Source of the DNA: Desulfurococcales archaeon
GTDB taxonomy: Archaea; Thermoproteota; Thermoprotei_A; Sulfolobales; Desulfurococcaceae
Length of the DNA stretch: 5,856 nt
Assembly (NCBI GenBank): GCA_027064845.1
Contig: JAMOPC010000486.1
Location: 1-5,856 of the forward strand
Direction: 5' to 3'
Below the pieces are notes generated by a model that saw only the letters and a program-made list of their open reading frames with translations, was not told the DNA's origin and did not search any database. Shown here one piece after another: positions 5,603 through 5,856 of this stretch. Every line of letters begins with the position of its first letter. Within the stretch, counting starts at the first letter, position 1. A program made the position numbers and the translations under genes.

Positions 5603-5856
5603 TTAGATAAATTTTATTAGACCAGCGTGTGACAAGCTATCTAAAGCTATTACTAGGGGTTCTATTACTTCTTCCTCTGATACTTGTACGTCTTGACTCA
5701 TCTTTGTAACCATTTCTTCTACCGTGTGTTCTCCATCACATAGTAGCCATACATAGTATGCTAATGCTGATAATTCATATACTTCTTCCTCTGTCTTAGC
5801 AACGTAGAACTTTTCATCTTCCTCGCCTAGAAAGACTCCTTGTCTTGATGGTTTTA
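5603..5856 (-). CDS. PqqD-like protein (RiPP recognition element fold), C-terminal part only
   Basis: The frame ending at TAA (5605-5603) is open to the right edge and gives 83 residues; the start lies outside the window. The translation matches the PqqD pattern: a beta-rich N-terminal part (GVFLGEEDEKFYVAK), the signature helix ALAYYVWLLCDGEHTVEEMV, then a helix EEEVIEPLVIALDSLSHAG ending in LIKFI. PqqD proteins are about 90 residues, so little seems to be missing unless this is the C-terminal domain of a larger protein. In characterised systems this fold binds the leader of a peptide substrate and presents it to a radical SAM or other modifying enzyme. Many archaea carry PqqD-like proteins without a known peptide, so function here is open. 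A 13-base direct repeat (5668-5680 and 5781-5793) encodes two EEE segments and is probably codon coincidence. Confidence 0.7.
   Translation of the reverse strand, partial: KPSRQGVFLGEEDEKFYVAKTEEEVYELSALAYYVWLLCDGEHTVEEMVTKMSQDVQVSEEEVIEPLVIALDSLSHAGLIKFI

Overview
The window looks like a piece of a hyperthermophilic crenarchaeal chromosome, probably from the Desulfurococcales and possibly Staphylothermus or a relative. This rests on AT-rich DNA, frequent ATA and AGA/AGG codons, TTG and GTG starts, Shine-Dalgarno sites of the GGAGGTG/GGTGGTG type, archaeal TATA boxes, T-rich rather than hairpin terminators, and a short free-standing C2H2 zinc-finger gene. No alignment was run, so the genus is a guess and the domain assignment is firmer.

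Left part, minus strand (1-1701): a promoter near 1694-1701 drives an SCP-x-type thiolase (478-1653), followed after 41 bases by the 5' part of a carboxyltransferase gene (1-436). The latter is the alpha subunit of methylmalonyl-CoA decarboxylase or the beta subunit of an acyl-CoA carboxylase, and it runs off the left edge. Together they suggest acyl-CoA metabolism: C-C bond formation or cleavage plus biotin-dependent carboxyl transfer.

Middle (1702-2215): a divergent intergenic region precedes a small plus-strand C2H2 zinc-finger gene. A perfect Shine-Dalgarno site lying inside the longest ORF points to a TTG start at 1797. Behind it, between two convergent genes, is an unusually GC-rich patch (about 2123-2179) that could be a structured RNA or 3' UTR.

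Right part, minus strand (2216-5348): three genes are joined by 4-base stop/start overlaps and form one operon. In order of transcription they are an MFS-type transporter with an extra C-terminal helix, a five-helix membrane protein resembling the transmembrane part of MscS/CmpX channels but lacking the MscS beta domain, and a membrane-anchored or secreted transglutaminase-fold protein with an intact Cys-His-Asp triad and 13 N-glycosylation sequons. This looks like an envelope-associated unit of unknown function.

Right edge (5349-5856): a 254-base AT-rich intergenic region holds two perfect inverted repeats and a candidate promoter for the operon. Beyond it lies the C-terminal part of a PqqD-like protein (RiPP recognition element fold), running off the right edge. 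Its partners would lie outside the window. No rRNA, tRNA, CRISPR array or insertion sequence was seen.
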